A stretch of DNA of 64,000 nt from Halostella salina (GTDB lineage: Archaea; Halobacteriota; Halobacteria; Halobacteriales; Natronoarchaeaceae), in NCBI RefSeq assembly GCF_003675855.1, contig NZ_RCIH01000009.1, forward strand, positions 62,001-126,000, read 5' to 3'. The notes under the pieces were generated by a model, which was given only the letters and a program-made list of their open reading frames with translations, was not told the DNA's origin and made no database searches. Position numbers and translations under genes: made by a program. Shown piece after piece: positions 1 through 7,972 of this stretch (position 1 is the first letter of the stretch; every line of letters begins with the position of its first letter).

Positions 1-240
1 GTCGAGAATCCGGCCGACGGCATCCACGGCGACGAGGAGTACCTCTACGTCGTCGAACTCCCGACGGAGAACCCGTTCGACGAGCCGACCGAGTGGACAG
101 TCAAAGTGAGCGGTCACTCCGCGTTCCCCCGCTGGGACGGCCCGACTGACGAGGCCTTCGAGCAGGCGAGCTGGCAGTTCCACGGGTCACTCGAGGACGC
201 GCTCGCAGAACTGGTCCGGGACGAAGCAGTCGTCAAGTAA
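1..240 (+). CDS. C-terminal end of an unidentified protein (5' end outside window)
   Basis: An open frame enters from the left edge and stops with TAA, giving about 79 acidic residues. It is rich in D and E and contains the run EYLYVVELPTENPFDEP, followed by WTVKVSGHSAFPRWDGPT. I do not recognise the family. Haloarchaeal composition and an unbroken frame support a real gene. The next gene starts 45 bases later behind its own TATA-like box, so the two are probably transcribed separately. Confidence 0.6.
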   Translation, partial: VENPADGIHGDEEYLYVVELPTENPFDEPTEWTVKVSGHSAFPRWDGPTDEAFEQASWQFHGSLEDALAELVRDEAVVK

Positions 241-251
241 AATCCCAAATC

Positions 252-263
252 GTATTTATATAG
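252..263 (+). promoter_or_regulatory. TATA-like promoter of the wHTH regulator
   Basis: The AT-rich stretch TATTTATATAG lies 22-33 bases before the ATG at 285, the spacing of haloarchaeal leaderless promoters. No Shine-Dalgarno sequence is visible before the ATG. Confidence 0.55.
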
Positions 264-284
264 TTAGGGTTTAGAAAGACCCGG

Positions 285-1235
285 ATGATTTCGAAGGCCG
301 GACTCGCTGTGCTTGACGCGCTGAGTACCGGCCGTGACGCAACACCTGAGGAACTCGCGGCCGAAACCGGATATTCACGAGAACATCTGTACGACGTACT
401 CGACGAATTGCTCGCAGCGGGATTGCTCACAGAAACCCGTGGGTCCAGCAATCAGCGTCGTGTCCGCATCGCGGAACATCCAGTTACCGAAGCGTATCGA
501 ACGCTGCAGTCGGAGTTCAGCCACGTGGAATGGACGGAACTGCTCTCCCCAGCCACACTCCGCGTGTGTTGGTATCTCGATAGACCACGTTACATCGCTG
601 ATATCGCAGACCGGCTCGGAATCACTCGCCAAGGTGTCCACAGCGCGTTATCGCCGCTCAAGCACCGAGCACTACTCTCCAGAGCCGATTCGAAGTACGC
701 CCTTCATGACGAAGTCTCGCCGCTGTTGGCGTTCGCCCGGGCTACTGTAGAGCACGAACATCGAGCCCGAGTCCGGGAAATCGCCCCCAGCGCCACGATC
801 GCGTGGTGCGATCCGAACCGATCCCTCGTCCGCGTACAGACCGCTGAGGATACGGACGCACTCCAAGCAGCTCCGGACTGGGAGATGACCGGACTGGGCC
901 GGTTTGCAGCGTATGGTCTACAGTTTTTCCTCGCCGGCGAGCCTCCGTTCTGGTATGCTCCGGACGAGGAGCTAACGGCTGCTGAAGTCGTATGCCATAC
1001 GCTCCTTCTGGATAGCGGATCTCGGCGGGTCAGCTATTCGATGCTGCTGATCGAGGCGGAGGACATCGATCAGGAGACACTCGTCGAGACCGCACAGTGG
1101 TACGACTTAGAACCCACTGCGAAAGCGTTGTATCGGCCACTTCGGGACAACTTCGACAGGACAGATGATCTGCCAGTCATCCTCCCAAAGAAGGACGAAT
1201 ATATCGCGCTCAAAGAGCAATACGGCGTCTCGTAA
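285..1235 (+). CDS. Two-domain winged-helix (MarR-like) transcription regulator
   Basis: The 316-residue protein has two predicted winged helices: residues about 5-65 (ATPEELAAETGYSREHLYDV) and about 85-140 (YIADIADRLGITRQGVHSAL). A C-terminal sensor-like region follows, with a FFLAGEPPFWYAP segment. Proteins of this architecture in haloarchaea usually sit next to a nucleotidyltransferase-fold gene (DUF6036-like) and are thought to work as an HTH/nucleotidyltransferase pair. Here the partner is missing: the next gene is a convergent nuclease. A related nucleotidyltransferase lies at the far end of the window. The ATG start is fixed by a TATA-like box in leaderless position. It may be an orphan repressor or the remnant of a pair. 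Confidence 0.75.
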   Translation: MISKAGLAVLDALSTGRDATPEELAAETGYSREHLYDVLDELLAAGLLTETRGSSNQRRVRIAEHPVTEAYRTLQSEFSHVEWTELLSPATLRVCWYLDRPRYIADIADRLGITRQGVHSALSPLKHRALLSRADSKYALHDEVSPLLAFARATVEHEHRARVREIAPSATIAWCDPNRSLVRVQTAEDTDALQAAPDWEMTGLGRFAAYGLQFFLAGEPPFWYAPDEELTAAEVVCHTLLLDSGSRRVSYSMLLIEAEDIDQETLVETAQWYDLEPTAKALYRPLRDNFDRTDDLPVILPKKDEYIALKEQYGVS

Positions 1236-1271
1236 CCCTAACCCCGCAGCCTGGCGGAAAATTACGACGGG

Positions 1272-2636
1272 TTAGATGATGCCGCCGATCACGAGTAGTC
1301 CGACGACGAGCAGCAGCGTCGCAACCACGCTCCCGCCAGCAAGCAGCTTGTTCTCCATCGCCTTCTCGTGGAGGGGCATCTCGGCGTACTCCTTGCGGAA
1401 CGCGCCGAGGTTCTCCTCGTCGTAGAAGTACTTCCTCTTCAGCGCGAACCGTTCGGTCACCGCACAGCCGGTACAGACCGGCTCCCCTTCGAGCCGTTCG
1501 GTCTTGATGTGGGTGTCGCAGGCGATCGCCCCGCAGTTCGGACAGTAGGTGTACGTCTCGTCGACGCCGCTCGTTTCGCAGTGGACGCAGCGATGAATCC
1601 CGTCCTCCAGAGTGACCCGTGAGGGGCCAGCAGCATAGTATTCGTACGGATACGAGTACTCCAGTATCTCTGTCGTCTGCCGAACCTCAGGGAGGTACAC
1701 CGGCTCAATCGATTGCACTGAGATGTCCGAGCGGTTCGGCTCACAGGTCTTGTTGTACGTGACGTTGTTGTCGCCGGTGTAGGTCACCGTCGTCGTGTGG
1801 TAGTCCTGGAGCCGCTCGACGGCCCATTCCTTGTACTCCGTCTGGGTCTGGCCGAAGCGGCGCTCCTCGACGTCGTCGAAGACCTCCCCGAACTGGTCGA
1901 CATCGAGGTCAACCGTCGCGTGGAGGTTCTCGGTGACCAGCGTCGCGACTTCGTCGTCGGCCACCTTCGGATGGCCGCGCTCAGCGTGGACAACGAACTG
2001 TGTGCGGTCGTTGATCCGGTGGATGACACCGACTGAGGTCTCGAAGACAGCGTTCGTGTCGGCGGTGATCGCAACCACCGGTCGGAACGTCACTTGCGAG
2101 TGCGGCACCGGCAGATCCGCGGCCTCAATATTCTCGATGTCGCGGAACGCCTCCTGGACAGGTGCGTCGACATCCGCCGCCGGATCGTACGGTCGGAGCG
2201 TCTCGTCACAGAGGATTTCGATGCGCCCGTTGTAGAGATCGAGACCGATTTCGTCGGCGATCTCCCGAAGGTCCTCGCCGTCGATCAGCTCGATGGGATA
2301 GGGATCGTCGTTCCGCTGGAGCCGGTCAGCGTACTCCTCGGCAGGGTTCGTAAATCGACCAGTGGTGGCGACCATCCCGCGCTTTGGACCGTCGAAGTCG
2401 AACGTCGCGATGGCCGAGTGCAGCTTCTGGACGACCGGTCGGCCGACCGTTCCAGTGTGCTTGCACTCGACGATTATCGCCCTTCGCGTGCCGTCGACGA
2501 CCTCCTCCATAATGATGTCCCGCCCCTCGTCGGCCGTCCGCTCTGCCTGGCGGACGTTTTCGTAGCCGAGGTTGCGGAAGACGTCCTCCATCAAGTCCTC
2601 GAACTCGAATCCAGAGAGGTCGTCCAGTACAGCCAT
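1272..2636 (-). CDS. Mrr-type restriction endonuclease-like protein with zinc ribbon and C-terminal membrane anchor
   Basis: The N-terminal 130 residues form a PD-(D/E)xK fold of the Mrr_cat type. GRDIIME supplies the Asp (about residue 40) and IIVECKH the E-x-K pair (57/59), so the nuclease centre looks intact. A middle region of unknown fold leads to a cysteine-rich zinc ribbon (CVHC, CPNC, CTGC) and a hydrophobic tail (LLVVGLLVIGGII), which implies membrane anchoring. Mrr proteins cut modified or foreign DNA. I chose the internal ATG (454 residues) over an upstream one 46 codons earlier, because a TATA-like box sits 26-39 bases before it and the extra residues look non-coding. The membrane-tethered nuclease layout suggests defence against incoming DNA. 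That is inference. Confidence 0.75.
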   Translation of the reverse strand: MAVLDDLSGFEFEDLMEDVFRNLGYENVRQAERTADEGRDIIMEEVVDGTRRAIIVECKHTGTVGRPVVQKLHSAIATFDFDGPKRGMVATTGRFTNPAEEYADRLQRNDDPYPIELIDGEDLREIADEIGLDLYNGRIEILCDETLRPYDPAADVDAPVQEAFRDIENIEAADLPVPHSQVTFRPVVAITADTNAVFETSVGVIHRINDRTQFVVHAERGHPKVADDEVATLVTENLHATVDLDVDQFGEVFDDVEERRFGQTQTEYKEWAVERLQDYHTTTVTYTGDNNVTYNKTCEPNRSDISVQSIEPVYLPEVRQTTEILEYSYPYEYYAAGPSRVTLEDGIHRCVHCETSGVDETYTYCPNCGAIACDTHIKTERLEGEPVCTGCAVTERFALKRKYFYDEENLGAFRKEYAEMPLHEKAMENKLLAGGSVVATLLLVVGLLVIGGII

Positions 2637-2661
2637 CCGAATGTAATTGGACAGTATCTTG

Positions 2662-2675
2662 CTATAACTAAATAC
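2662..2675 (-). promoter_or_regulatory. TATA-like promoter of the Mrr-type nuclease
   Basis: On the minus strand GTATTTAGTTATAG lies 26-39 bases before the ATG at 2636. It supports a leaderless transcript and the shorter start. Confidence 0.45.
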
Positions 2676-2726
2676 GTTGCCGACGGTGGCGACGAAGTCG
2701 CAACGATGTGAGCACTGGTGTTGTTG

Positions 2727-2753
2727 TTCGTCCCGCAAGGGGTGCGGGACGAA
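2727..2753 (+). promoter_or_regulatory. Intergenic GC hairpin, copy 1 of a recurrent element
   Basis: TTCGTCCCGC pairs perfectly with GCGGGACGAA (10 bp) around the loop AAGGGGT. It sits 20 bases before the ATG of the next gene. The same arrangement recurs before other genes in the first 12 kb. Confidence 0.6.
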
Positions 2754-2773
2754 ACATCCGTCCCGGGTTACCA

Positions 2774-3549
2774 ATGAATTCTGAGAGCAACAGCGAGATC
2801 GCTCCCGACAACTGGTGGTTGCAACGCCGAACAGATGACGACCATTTCGTGTTCGCCTACGAGTTCTCGAAATCCGTGCTTTGCCACGTCCAGCACCCCT
2901 CGGACTGGCTGGTCCGGATCGATCGAGCCGATGGGACGATCCTCTTCAGTCAGCACGACCTTCGGTCGCGAGCAGCGGCGTTCGACCTCGCCAAGAGCGT
3001 CATGGAGCTCTGTACGATGCTCCATCGGGAGGTCGTCACGGAGCGAAGTCAAGCGCAAAAGCCGATGTACGTCGGTCCCCGACCAACCGGGGCCGCGAGT
3101 GCGAGCACTCGGCAAACCGGACGCAGTCCAGACACCGCCCGTCGACCATCGAATTCCCGGCCCCGCCAGCCCCCGACGCGACCACGAGGCCTGGGACACC
3201 GGCAGGGTGAGAGGAGTTCGTGCAGTACCTGCGTGAAGAACTCGAGGGCGACGAGTGGCGACTCCCGACCAGCGACATTTCGGCCGATATCTGGTCGCGG
3301 GACATCGACATCGCTGATGAAACGCCCTCACCCGAGGACGTCGACATCACAACGGTCGATTTCGACGAGATGACGTTCGCGGTCGAGCGAGCGCTCTGTG
3401 AGAAATACGACATCAGCATCCACCAGAGCGCCGACGATCGCCGCGAGGAACTGGAGGCCGCTCGCGAGACAGCCCAATCTGGGGCAGATGACTCCGAAGA
3501 GTCGCTCAACCAGACTGGTGGTTTCGAGTTCCCCGCAGCGTCTCAGTAG
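2774..3549 (+). pseudogene. Frameshifted hypothetical accessory protein
   Basis: Coding character starts at the ATG just after the hairpin, with a frame containing DNWWLQRRTDDDHFVFAYEF and ILFSQHDLRSRAAAFDLAK. It appears to shift into a second frame near 3090 (VDHRIPGP then DHEAWDTGRV). It shifts into a third near 3208, where QYLREELEGDEWRLPTSDIS continues to TAG at 3549. The joined product would be about 257 residues, acidic at its C-terminus. I do not recognise a function. Both shifts go the same way, so genuine decay or sequencing error are both possible. If the shifts are real, only the N-terminal or C-terminal half (from ATG at 3220) could be made. Confidence 0.55.
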
Positions 3550-3569
3550 GACCAAACGATTCCCAAACG

Positions 3570-3902
3570 TTACCGATACGGTGGCTCCACGGTAGCCACG
3601 GCCCGAACCTCGGACTCCTCATAGACGGGTTCGTGGATCGTTTCGTTCCCCGTCAGGGACTCTGACTTCATTCGGGCACCACGGACATACTCCCACAGAA
3701 TCTCCCCGGTCGTACGTTCATAGCGAAGCCACTGTCGTTCGTCGTCACCCATCCCATGATAGATAACGACGTCAAAGGTCCCATCGTCCCAGAGACGTAT
3801 CTTGCACGTTCGCGGCCCTGGTAGTTCTTCTAACGCGAGGTCGCGCATACGATCGACAAGCGGTGCGAGCGGTGCCATCGGTGAGATTCCGTCGGTGTAC
3901 AT
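3570..3902 (-). CDS. Hypothetical protein of 110 residues
   Basis: The protein contains GPRTCKIRLWDDGTFDVVIYH and WLRYERTTGEILWEYVRG, which suggests a small beta-rich domain. I do not recognise it. I prefer the start at the internal ATG reading MYTDGISPM to one 23 codons upstream, because a GC hairpin of the recurrent intergenic type lies directly before it. It converges with the frameshifted gene at 2774-3549. Confidence 0.55.
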   Translation of the reverse strand: MYTDGISPMAPLAPLVDRMRDLALEELPGPRTCKIRLWDDGTFDVVIYHGMGDDERQWLRYERTTGEILWEYVRGARMKSESLTGNETIHEPVYEESEVRAVATVEPPYR

Positions 3903-3919
3903 AGTTGTGCTGTCCCGTC

Positions 3920-3939
3920 CTCCCGCAGCCACGCGGGAG
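3920..3939 (-). promoter_or_regulatory. Intergenic GC hairpin, minus-strand copy
   Basis: CTCCCGC pairs with GCGGGAG (7 bp) around GTGGCT, about 18 bases before the ATG at 3902. Position and stem resemble the plus-strand copies, but the loop lacks GAGGGG. Confidence 0.45.
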
Positions 3940-4086
3940 CAACGGTCAACAAACTGAACGGATTTAGTCACGTCTCTACCGGGCGATTAGCAGGCGAGAG
4001 CCGTACCCGGGACTGCGAGAAAACGTGACGGAATCGACTGCGAAGAGCACCATGAAAAGCCTACCGGCGGGGTTGTGATGGCCTGG

Positions 4087-4116
4087 TTTTTGTACCCCCG
4101 AGAGGGGTGCGGGGGT
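4087..4116 (+). promoter_or_regulatory. Intergenic T-run and GC hairpin, copy 2
   Basis: TTTTT is followed by ACCCCCG and CGGGGGT (7-bp stem) around AGAGGGGTG, 20 bases before the next ATG. The T-run could terminate upstream transcription. The hairpin would lie in or before the leader of the following gene. Confidence 0.6.
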
Positions 4117-4136
4117 CACCACCCCGCGACGTACTG

Positions 4137-4346
4137 ATGAACGGAAAGGCACGACGCCCCACGTCGAACGAAGTCCAGGCAGAAGCACTTGCTAACCGTC
4201 GCGACGACTCCGTCGAATACGTCGGCTTTCGCGTCGACGGCCACGCCGTCGTTCTGAATCTCGCCGAACACCAGCGTCTCACTCCGGATCGAAGTCTCGA
4301 TCTGGTCAACCACAGTACAGTGAGTCAACCGAAGCTACTTACGTGA
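4137..4346 (+). CDS. Small hypothetical protein of 69 residues
   Basis: The short frame begins at the ATG after the hairpin element and contains EYVGFRVDGHAVVLNLAEH, a plausible small beta domain. Its TGA stop lies inside the operator palindrome of the next gene. The tail (STVSQPKLLT) looks unstructured, so the gene could be truncated. I do not recognise the family. Support is position, composition and the upstream element. Confidence 0.45.
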   Translation: MNGKARRPTSNEVQAEALANRRDDSVEYVGFRVDGHAVVLNLAEHQRLTPDRSLDLVNHSTVSQPKLLT

Positions 4347-4360
4347 TACAGACGTATCAC
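4343..4360 (+). promoter_or_regulatory. Inverted-repeat operator of the antitoxin gene
   Basis: GTGATAC and GTATCAC form a perfect 7-bp inverted repeat with a 4-base spacer, ending 5 bases before the antitoxin ATG. Ribbon-helix-helix antitoxins typically bind such repeats to repress their own operon. The pairing is seen; the binding is inferred. Confidence 0.6.
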
Positions 4361-4365
4361 AGCAT

Positions 4366-4644
4366 ATGAGCACCGACAGTGACGCCGGCGGCGACGGAGA
4401 AATGGAGAAGATCAACGTCCGGGTGCCACAGTCGCTGCTGGCACAGATTGACGAGGTCTGGGAGGAACGGGGATACGCGAACAAGTCCGAATTTATTCGC
4501 GATGCACTTCGGGATGCCGTCAACCCGCCGACCCAGCTGTCTGAGGAAGCACTCGAGCATCTGGCTGAGAGCCGCAAACAGCGCGAGCAGGGCGAGACGG
4601 TATCGCAGGACGACGTGAAGGACCGGCTGGGAATCGATGACTGA
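4366..4644 (+). CDS. Ribbon-helix-helix (CopG/ParD-like) antitoxin
   Basis: The 92-residue acidic protein has a central ribbon-helix-helix: the strand KINVRVPQSLLAQIDEV and the helices YANKSEFIRDALRDAV (about residues 15-52). A charged C-terminal tail (ALEHLAESRKQREQGETVSQ) would wrap the toxin. It overlaps the toxin frame by 8 bases, the usual coupled layout. The perfect inverted repeat just upstream is its likely operator. The frame is intact although the toxin is broken, so it may persist as a stand-alone repressor or as immunity against related toxins. Confidence 0.85.
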   Translation: MSTDSDAGGDGEMEKINVRVPQSLLAQIDEVWEERGYANKSEFIRDALRDAVNPPTQLSEEALEHLAESRKQREQGETVSQDDVKDRLGIDD

Positions 4645-4900
4645 GGTCGAGTGGACACCGAAAGCACTCGACTTGCTTGAGGGACTCGACACCGAAGCCA
4701 AAGAGCGACTGGTCAAGAAATTCGACGAGGCGAAAGACTGGGCCTCCCATCGCCTCGAAAAACTCAGCGGCTATCCGTACTACAAGCTCCGCGCCGGCGA
4801 CTACCGTGCGATCATCACGTGAGATTGAGACGAGGATATCCTCATCGTCGAGGCGGTTGGGCATCGGCGGAATATCTACGATCGCCACCTCCCGCCGTAA
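4637..4900 (+). pseudogene. RelE/ParE-superfamily toxin with two in-frame nonsense codons
   Basis: The frame encodes a RelE-type mRNA interferase fold: VEWTPKALDLLEGLDTEAKE, then LEKLSGYPYYKLRAGDYRAI. It is interrupted by TGA at 4820-4822 and 4826-4828. The same frame then reads EDILIVEAVGHRRNIYDRHL to a terminal TAA, which is the normal C-terminal strand and catalytic tail of the family. TGG and CGA are the likely ancestral codons, so both stops are single transitions. The 61-residue product lacks the active-site tail and is probably non-toxic. Confidence 0.85.
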
Positions 4901-4982
4901 CCTATCCTACTTACGGAGCTGCTCCGGTCGGTGACGAATCCGATCTGAAATTCAAGTACGATTCCGGTCGGTAGTGTTTATT

Positions 4983-5007
4983 GCCCCCGATAGGGGCGCG
5001 GGGGGGT
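4983..5007 (+). promoter_or_regulatory. Intergenic GC hairpin, copy 3
   Basis: GCCCCCG and CGGGGGG-type arms surround ATAGGGGCG, preceded by GTTTATT. It sits 21 bases before the ATG at 5029, matching the other copies. Confidence 0.55.
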
Positions 5008-5028
5008 TCCACTCCCCGTCATCGAGCT

Positions 5029-5457
5029 ATGACCGATTCAGAGTACCCCTGGCGAGACGAATCGCGCCTCTACGAACTCTACTGGAAACAAGAGTTGAGC
5101 ACGGTCAAGATCGCGGACGAACTGGGCTGTACACAACAGACAGTCTCGAAGTGGATACAGAAGTTCGACATCCCTCGTCGGGACGCACGCGAGGCGGCTC
5201 CGAACCAGCGACGGCATCCCGCCGTGTTCACAGACCGTGGCTACATCATCTGCGCCTCGAACTATCGTGGAACCACAGACTCCGTCGGGATTCACCGGCT
5301 CGTAATGGTCGCAGAGTGCGGGTTCGACGCTGTCGCGGACCACTTAGCCACCGTTAACCAAATTACGGGATCAACCAAAGGGAACGAAAATGAGCGAAAG
5401 AGTTCACCGCGGCTCTTCTGTCTATCAGCGAGAACGCGACAAAGCACTACGTCGTGA
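5029..5457 (+). pseudogene. Truncated HTH-HNH nuclease-like gene
   Basis: The N-terminus has a helix-turn-helix (LSTVKIADELGCTQQTVSKW), then the start of a haloarchaeal HNH-type homing-endonuclease-like core (YIICASNYRGTTDSVGIHRL, GFDAVADH). After about residue 106 the expected HNH metal-binding core is replaced by unrelated sequence (ATVNQITGSTKGNENE) that runs into the next nuclease gene. I read it as a 3'-truncated gene joined to a second broken nuclease. It retains the hairpin element upstream. Confidence 0.65.
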
Positions 5458-5927
5458 TGACTGGGAGTGTCAGTCGTGCGGGGGTAGCAGTCGGCCACAT
5501 CGGTGAACCAGAGGTATCTGTCGCACACGTCTATTGCAAGACACCACTATCCGACGGTGGCGTTCATAATGTGGACAACCTCACAACACTCTGCCCGGGC
5601 TGCCACGGCGACATCCACGGAAAAGACGTTGGCGAACGTCGTTTCGATGCGCAACCGTATCGAGATGCGGAGCGGTTGCGTGAAATGTATCATGGTGAGG
5701 AACTCACGCAGGCCGAAATCGCAGATCGGACCGGCTGTCATCGACGAACGATTGCGACGTGGTTCCGTCGGCACGAGATCGAAGAACGGCTTGCCGGCGT
5801 GCGGAAGATGGTAGGCAATAGTGGACCGTGGGACGATGAAGAGCTACTGAAGGGACTATACGTAGAGGAGAAACAGACGCTTACTGATATCGCAGATCAA
5901 CTCGGCACCTCAGAGGGCGTCACTCGC
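5390..5927 (+). pseudogene. Broken HNH endonuclease with HTH repeats
   Basis: From ATG at 5390 the frame reads YQRERDKALRRDDWECQSCG, the first half of an HNH zinc finger. It then hits a stop. A different frame supplies EVSVAHVYCKTPLSDGGVHN and LTTLCPGCHGDIHG, the His and second CxxC of the motif. Two HTH segments follow (ELTQAEIADRTGCHRRTIAT and QTLTDIADQLGTSEGVTRR), and then an insertion-sequence fragment cuts the gene. At least one frameshift near 5480-5500 and a 3' truncation are needed to explain this. Confidence 0.7.
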
Positions 5928-6477
5928 CGGCGAGACTCCCAATCTTCTCGATGTTGCGTAACGCGACTCGACGGCCCACCTGTGTATCGTGGGGGCAGTG
6001 TGCCGAACAGTGCAGGTCGAGGACGACACACGAGTCCGTATCGACCAGTACCGTCGTTTTCAGCGTCCGTATGTGGCGATCCGAGCAGTCATTGTAATGG
6101 CTGGATGCTGCTTGTCGATCGAAGAACCTGGCATCCACAGCGCCATGCTCGCCGGAATCATAGGCAGACGCTGACCGGGCAATTAGTTGTTGCCAGACAC
6201 GGGTGGGCACCCGCTCGAACGACCGCCACAGCGTCGAAGGTGCCGGAAACTCGGTTCGGGCCAACTGCAAGAGGGCGCGAACCCGATCCATCTCACTCGC
6301 CCAACCGACAATTTCGCGGTAGGTGGCATCCATGTGGACACGGAGAAAATGCAACGTGAGATGCTTCCAGCCGGCAAATCCGTTGCCAACCAGGTCACTC
6401 ACCACCGCCGTGGGGCTGGCAGCACAGCGCTTTTGAACGAGCGATACTGCTTGTTTAACGAAGCTGAAGAGTGGCAT
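5920..6477 (-). pseudogene. IS5-type transposase, N-terminal part only
   Basis: The minus-strand frame matches the N-terminal and central parts of haloarchaeal IS5-group transposases: the helical region YREIVGWASEMDRVRALLQL, the first catalytic Asp in VDARFFDRQAASSHY, and the strand LVDTDSCVVLDLHCSAHCPH. It breaks off after LRNIEKIGSLAG, so the C-terminal DDE residues are absent. It cannot be active. The truncation point is where the broken HNH gene begins. Confidence 0.75.
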
Positions 6478-6560
6478 GGTACACTCACTCTCTACTTCGC
6501 TCTTACCTTCAGAGCGATGCTATCCGCTCGCCGTCACCGGATTCAACGGAGCAGTTGAGA
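5928..6560 (-). mobile_element. Remnant of an IS5-family insertion sequence
   Basis: The 5' end of the element is probably preserved near 6535-6560, where the minus strand reads CTGCTCCGTTGAATCCGG, like terminal sequences of this group and about 70 bases before the transposase ATG. The other end and half of the transposase are missing. No matching inverted repeat is visible at the left boundary. Confidence 0.5.
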
Positions 6561-6742
6561 AGGAAATCAACGAAAAGTTCAGAGGCCCCCGGAGGACCTC
6601 TACTCCAGTATGCAGCAGGAAACGTGCCTCTTGTCCTACTTACCCCAATGTTACCACCTTGCTATATAGTAACAAGCTGTATGGACCAAGGAATACGCAT
6701 AGACTCAGATATTATCCACCAAATCGTGGTCGAAGAGAGAGG

Positions 6743-7107
6743 ATGACAAACCCGTATACTGAATTCGAGAAACTGGTCGACAAACTCAACGACATCAAAC
6801 CGTATCTTACCAAAATCGTTCAGAAGGAGCGGTATACAACCTATATGGAGACTGCTGAAGAGACAGGAGTGTTCACAGCGCATCAGTCACGAGTTCTAGG
6901 AACGCTTGGGCTCCACGAGGACGAACTCGGAAACCCTCCACCTCCAGCTGTGGTTGTCCAATCCCGAGATCCACCCATGGTCGGAGAGAAATACTTCAAC
7001 ATGATCGAAGCAGCTCGAAACCAGACAAACAACATCCCTGAAAAATGTCAGATCGAAAGGAGCTCTGGCAGCAGCACATCCAAGAGGCCAGAAACCACTG
7101 GCAGTAA
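6743..7107 (+). pseudogene. Hypothetical protein with a single-base frameshift in an A-run
   Basis: The frame starts MTNPYTEFEKLVDKL and continues through MVGEKYFNMIEAARNQT. At the A5 run at 7041-7045 a one-base shift joins it to SDRKELWQQHIQEARNHWQ, which ends in TAA at 7107 and looks like the natural C-terminus. The unshifted frame continues to 7186 with low-complexity sequence (SSGSSTSKRPETTGS). A lost A, or a homopolymer sequencing error, explains it. Function unknown. Confidence 0.6.
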
Positions 7108-7192
7108 CAACATCAGCAAACTGAAAGGTGGCCTGAACATTAGAGCACCGGCAGTAATTATTTACCAATACACTACCAGTTCTTAACCAGCA

Positions 7193-7372
7193 ATGGCAGT
7201 TGTGAATGTGGTGTGCCCGTACTGCGGAAAAGAAGCGAACGCATCGATTCCGCGTGACGCCAAGCTATATGACGTGAAGAAAAAGAGCAGATACTGCAGT
7301 GGAACCGGCACATCAACTACATCGTGCCAAAACTGCAGCGCAACGTTCGCAACTTCCTATACACGGGATTAA
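7193..7372 (+). CDS. Small zinc-ribbon protein of 59 residues
   Basis: The frame encodes CPYCGKEA near the N-terminus and a second cluster, YCSGTGTSTTSCQNCSATF, giving two cysteine knuckles for a zinc ribbon. It lies between the frameshifted gene and a hypothetical gene starting 7 bases downstream, so an operon is likely. Small zinc ribbons of this kind are common and mostly uncharacterised in haloarchaea. Confidence 0.6.
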   Translation: MAVVNVVCPYCGKEANASIPRDAKLYDVKKKSRYCSGTGTSTTSCQNCSATFATSYTRD

Positions 7373-7378
7373 CCCATA

Positions 7379-7912
7379 ATGCGGATTCCACAGCCCAAGT
7401 TCGGGTCTATGCCCGACCACCAAATGAAGCGGGAAATAGGGTTGATGGACGAGTTGGAAATCCAGAAAGCACTCAATCTCCCTGCAGCATACGACGCCGG
7501 CCCTCGAGCACAAAGAGCACTGAAGAAAGAACTGGATTGGCGGGAGCAAGAGAGAAAAGCTGCTCTCTATACCCAGCAGGACCAGCTTCGCAACTCGGGA
7601 TTCGATAATGGACTCTCCGTTGACCTCAATGACGGTCTACCTGACCCTGTAGCAGACCCACTCCCAGATCCCGTGGTAAACCACGTAGATAACGTCACAT
7701 TTGGGGATTTCCGACCTAAGAAAATAGAACCTCTTCCAGAGGAAGTGATAACCCCAGATACATCCCCGCTCAGTTCTGTTCCGTTTGTGGACTACGACTC
7801 GGCTTCACCGAGTTCCATCGATAGAGAAGAGAACGGTATTTCGGTCAAGTTTGAGGTGTCATTTGACGATAGTTTTGACGACGAATTTAGATCGGAGTTC
7901 AAGACAAAATAA
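7379..7912 (+). CDS. Hypothetical acidic protein of 177 residues
   Basis: The N-terminal half is helical and charged (ALKKELDWREQERKAALYTQ). The C-terminal half is proline/aspartate-rich and probably disordered (DGLPDPVADPLPDPVVNHV), ending in an FEVSFDDSFDDEF repeat. There is no recognised domain. It follows the zinc-ribbon gene by 7 bases. Base composition is more AT-rich than in the first 5 kb, which suggests separate acquisition. Confidence 0.55.
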   Translation: MRIPQPKFGSMPDHQMKREIGLMDELEIQKALNLPAAYDAGPRAQRALKKELDWREQERKAALYTQQDQLRNSGFDNGLSVDLNDGLPDPVADPLPDPVVNHVDNVTFGDFRPKKIEPLPEEVITPDTSPLSSVPFVDYDSASPSSIDREENGISVKFEVSFDDSFDDEFRSEFKTK

Positions 7913-7972
7913 TATATTTCAGCTTCGTCTCTGATTTGCAGTACGCATCACAGTTTGGAAACCACTTCCCTG

